A stretch of DNA of 64,000 nucleotides from Haloarcula sp. CBA1127. GTDB lineage: Archaea > Halobacteriota > Halobacteria > Halobacteriales > Haloarculaceae. Under the pieces are notes generated by a model. It made no database searches, was not told the origin of the DNA, and was given only the letters and a program-made list of their open reading frames with translations. Below, one piece after another: positions 62,195 to 64,000 of the stretch. Numbering within the stretch: position 1 is the stretch's first letter; the number at the start of each line of letters is the position of its first letter. Location: positions 3,057,922 to 3,121,921 of the forward strand of contig NZ_BCNB01000006.1 of the NCBI RefSeq assembly GCF_001485575.1. The letters run 5' to 3'. The translations under genes were made by a program, and so were the position numbers.

Positions 62195-63085
62195 ATGACA
62201 CTCCGTGCCCCGCCCGACGAACGGGACCTCGATTCGCTTCGCTCGTTCGGCGTCGTCAACCTCGATAAGCCACCGGGCCCGTCAGCCCATCAGGTCGCGG
62301 CCTGGATTCGCGACGCCACTGGCCAGGACCGGGTCGCCCACGGCGGAACGCTCGACCCAAAGGTGACCGGCTGTCTGCCCGTGTTGCTCGGCGACGCCGC
62401 TCGGATGGCGCAAGTGTTCGACAACGCCGTCAAGGAGTACGTGACGGTGCTCGAACTCCACGACCAAGCGCCGGCCGATATTGCAGATATCGTCGCCGAG
62501 TTCGAGACAGACATCTATCAGAAACCTCCTCGAAAGAGCGCAGTGAAGCGCCAGTTGCGTTCCCGCCGGATTCACTCACTGGATATCCTCGAACAGGGCG
62601 ACCGGAGACTGCTGTTGCGGGTCCGGTGTGCGTCGGGGACCTACATCCGGAAGCTGTGTCACGATATCGGGCTGGCGGCGGGGACCGGCGCACACATGGG
62701 CGACCTCCGCCGGACGGCGACCGCCACCTTTGACGACAGATCGCTGTCGACGATGCACGACCTCGTGGACGCGCTGGCCTTTGCTGCGGACGGGGACGAA
62801 GCGCAACTGCGCGAGATCATCCAGCCCGCAGAGCGTGCGCTGTCCCACCTGCCACGGGTCACAATTGCGCCCAGCGCCGCCCGCGAAGTCGCCGAGGGCG
62901 CGCCGGTGTATGCGCCGGGCGTCATCGAGACCGGCCCGGCAGAAGTGGGCGACGCGACGCCTGAGATAGATTCACAGGTCGTTTCCGTCACGCCCGACGG
63001 CGCTGCGGTCTGCCTGGGGACGCTCATCAGCGACCCAGACGCCGACAGCGGCCTCGTTGTCGAACTCGACCGCGTGCTGGTGTGA
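62195..63085 (+). CDS. truB: tRNA/rRNA pseudouridine synthase (Cbf5/TruB)
   Basis: Makes pseudouridine, either guided by H/ACA RNAs in a complex with Nop10, Gar1 and L7Ae or alone at tRNA U55. A 296-residue protein starting MTLRAPPDERDLD; upstream in-frame codons overlap cmk. The catalytic Asp is in HGGTLDPKVTGCLPV. KPPRKSAVKRQLRSRRIHS and GTYIRKLCHDIGLAAGTGAH are conserved, and a PUA domain occupies the C-terminus (VTIAPSAAREVAEGAPVYAP). Confidence 0.94.
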   Translation: MTLRAPPDERDLDSLRSFGVVNLDKPPGPSAHQVAAWIRDATGQDRVAHGGTLDPKVTGCLPVLLGDAARMAQVFDNAVKEYVTVLELHDQAPADIADIVAEFETDIYQKPPRKSAVKRQLRSRRIHSLDILEQGDRRLLLRVRCASGTYIRKLCHDIGLAAGTGAHMGDLRRTATATFDDRSLSTMHDLVDALAFAADGDEAQLREIIQPAERALSHLPRVTIAPSAAREVAEGAPVYAPGVIETGPAEVGDATPEIDSQVVSVTPDGAAVCLGTLISDPDADSGLVVELDRVLV

Positions 63086-63145
63086 GAACGGCGGCCCCAG
63101 CCGCCCCGCGGGAAAAACTAAGACCGTCTCCCACATATTGCTAGC

Positions 63146-63766
63146 ATGGACCGATGGGTCGATCCCAACGAGGCCGACCCGGCGCAGTGGCGTGGAACGG
63201 GGCCGTACGAAGACCTGCGCCGGGGCGCTGAGACGGTCTCGGTGCTCGAACGCGCCTTCCGGACGCCGTTGCCGTATCAACACGAGGTCGACATTCACCA
63301 CGACGATAGCGTCGCCGAACAGTTCCAGTCCAGTGAGTACGAGCATGCGCGCATCATCTACAACAGTGGCGTAGACGCCAACCAGCGGATCAAGCTCCTC
63401 ACCCGCGGGGTGCTGTGGGGCGGCGGTGAGACACACCAGCGGTTTCAGGCGCAGTACCGCCGACCACCGCCACCGACTGAGACCGTTCCGTTCGGGGAGT
63501 ACACCGTCTGGAGCCGGTACCAGTACGGAACCATTGAGCGAACTGGCGACGGGTTGACCTTTACCAAGAGTGAGGCGGAGCCGGATGAATCGCTTCAGGA
63601 ACTCGACTGGGCGACCCTGTTCGACCCGGTTCAGGAACGGCTCGCTGAGTTGGAGTTGGTTCGGAACCCGTCGTTCAGCAAGTACCGTCTCGAAGAACTC
63701 GACGAGTGGGAAACCTACCGGACGCGGTTCCAGTACGACCCGGGCGCGTTCGCCATCGGTCCCTGA
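63146..63766 (+). CDS. Conserved haloarchaeal protein of unknown function
   Basis: A 206-residue soluble protein starting MDRWVDPNEADPAQWRGTGP. Notable stretches are VDIHHDDSVAEQFQSSEYEH, ARIIYNSGVDANQRIKLLTR, and a tryptophan/tyrosine-rich middle (YTVWSRYQYGTIERTGDGL). There is no signal peptide, membrane helix or catalytic motif that I recognise. It follows truB by 60 bases and may belong to the same transcript. Confidence 0.7.
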   Translation: MDRWVDPNEADPAQWRGTGPYEDLRRGAETVSVLERAFRTPLPYQHEVDIHHDDSVAEQFQSSEYEHARIIYNSGVDANQRIKLLTRGVLWGGGETHQRFQAQYRRPPPPTETVPFGEYTVWSRYQYGTIERTGDGLTFTKSEAEPDESLQELDWATLFDPVQERLAELELVRNPSFSKYRLEELDEWETYRTRFQYDPGAFAIGP

Positions 63767-63773
63767 TTAGGTG

Positions 63774-63786
63774 ATATATAATAAAT
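63774..63786 (+). promoter_or_regulatory. TATA-like box upstream of the DUF1328 gene
   Basis: ATATATAATAAAT, centred about 30 bases before the ATG at 63811; a strongly A+T-rich patch in otherwise GC-rich sequence. Confidence 0.5.
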
Positions 63787-63810
63787 GGAGATGGGGCGGT
63801 ACACAACGTC

Positions 63811-64000
63811 ATGAACCACCTACTAACTGCAGTCCCGCTCCAGCCCGGTGGCGGGTTCCTCGAACTGGCGCTGCTGTTTCTCGTCCTCGCCGTCGTTGCT
63901 GGACTGGCCGGTCTGGGGGGCGTGGCGGGGCTCAGCATGCGAATAGCGAAGATACTCGTCGTCGTGTTCCTCGTCCTGATGGTCGTTAGCTTCCTCCTGT
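63811..64000 (+). CDS. DUF1328 small membrane protein (3'-truncated by window edge)
   Basis: The frame starting MNHLLTAVPLQPGGGFLELA stays open to the window end. It matches the DUF1328/YtjA pattern: a first helix LALLFLVLAVVAGLAGLGGV, a GLSMRIAKIL turn, then a second helix VVVFLVLMVVSFLL. The family comprises short (about 55-70 aa) two-helix membrane proteins of unknown function, so little is missing. Confidence 0.75.
   Translation, partial: MNHLLTAVPLQPGGGFLELALLFLVLAVVAGLAGLGGVAGLSMRIAKILVVVFLVLMVVSFLL

Noticed and set aside
1..64000. tRNA or rRNA genes
   Set aside because: I looked for T-arm-like GGTTCRANNCC signals and long rRNA-like stretches; none formed a cloverleaf or lay outside well-supported genes.

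Overview
The window is a stretch of a haloarchaeal chromosome. It is GC-rich, its proteins are strongly acidic, many genes start at or very near the transcript start with a TATA-like box about 26-30 bases upstream, and it holds hallmark haloarchaeal families: PGF-CTERM surface proteins, a HalX response regulator, HTH/DUF7521 pairs, DUF4013 and DUF5815. The gene content fits Haloarculaceae, perhaps Haloarcula; the genus is an inference. I see no rRNA, tRNA or CRISPR array.

Layout. 1-3.2 kb: the nadA-nadB-nadC operon (NAD synthesis from aspartate; nadA is cut by the window edge). 3.2-7 kb: an HTH-GNAT protein, RNA 2'-phosphotransferase kptA and phosphoglycerate mutase gpmI. 7-13 kb: the DNA-end-processing pair nurA and herA, separated by small regulators, an 88-bp MITE-like element and an intact 696-bp IS6-family insertion sequence. 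13-18.5 kb: two universal stress proteins, a DUF4013 membrane protein, a KaiC/RAD55-like ATPase, NAD kinase and a HalX response regulator beside a PAS-like membrane protein. 18.5-23.8 kb: a TetR regulator divergent from a two-gene operon for an Ig-repeat surface protein and an RND transporter, with two matching operator-like sites between them. 23.8-31.5 kb: a dihydrolipoamide dehydrogenase-like flavoprotein, a histidine kinase, 5-formyl-THF cyclo-ligase and btuF/btuC/btuD (cobalamin uptake). 31.5-37.4 kb: an MrfA-like DUF1998 helicase, a histidine kinase, an AI-2E family permease and an MscS channel. 37.6-46.9 kb: an Lrp/AsnC regulator and carA, then far away and facing it carB; between them lie a hairpin-rich repeat block, a hypothetical gene and a 1003-aa multi-PAS kinase. 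46.9-57 kb: haloarchaeal conserved proteins, two FAD enzymes, a 7TM histidine kinase and homoserine kinase thrB. 57-64 kb: a large PGF-CTERM surface glycoprotein, three DtxR-type palindromes, and the adk - EMC3/DUF106 - cmk - truB cluster, ending in a DUF1328 gene cut by the window edge.

The main observations are regulatory and mobile-element ones. A 23/27-identical motif lies upstream of both carA and carB, next to an Lrp gene. Three TTAGGC-type palindromes flank a surface glycoprotein gene. Two near-identical operators lie between tetR and the surface-protein/RND operon. A young IS6 element has a perfect 8-bp target duplication, and a nearby MITE with related ends has a 7/8 duplication. One kinase has a receiver-like domain whose phospho-acceptor Asp is replaced by Glu.
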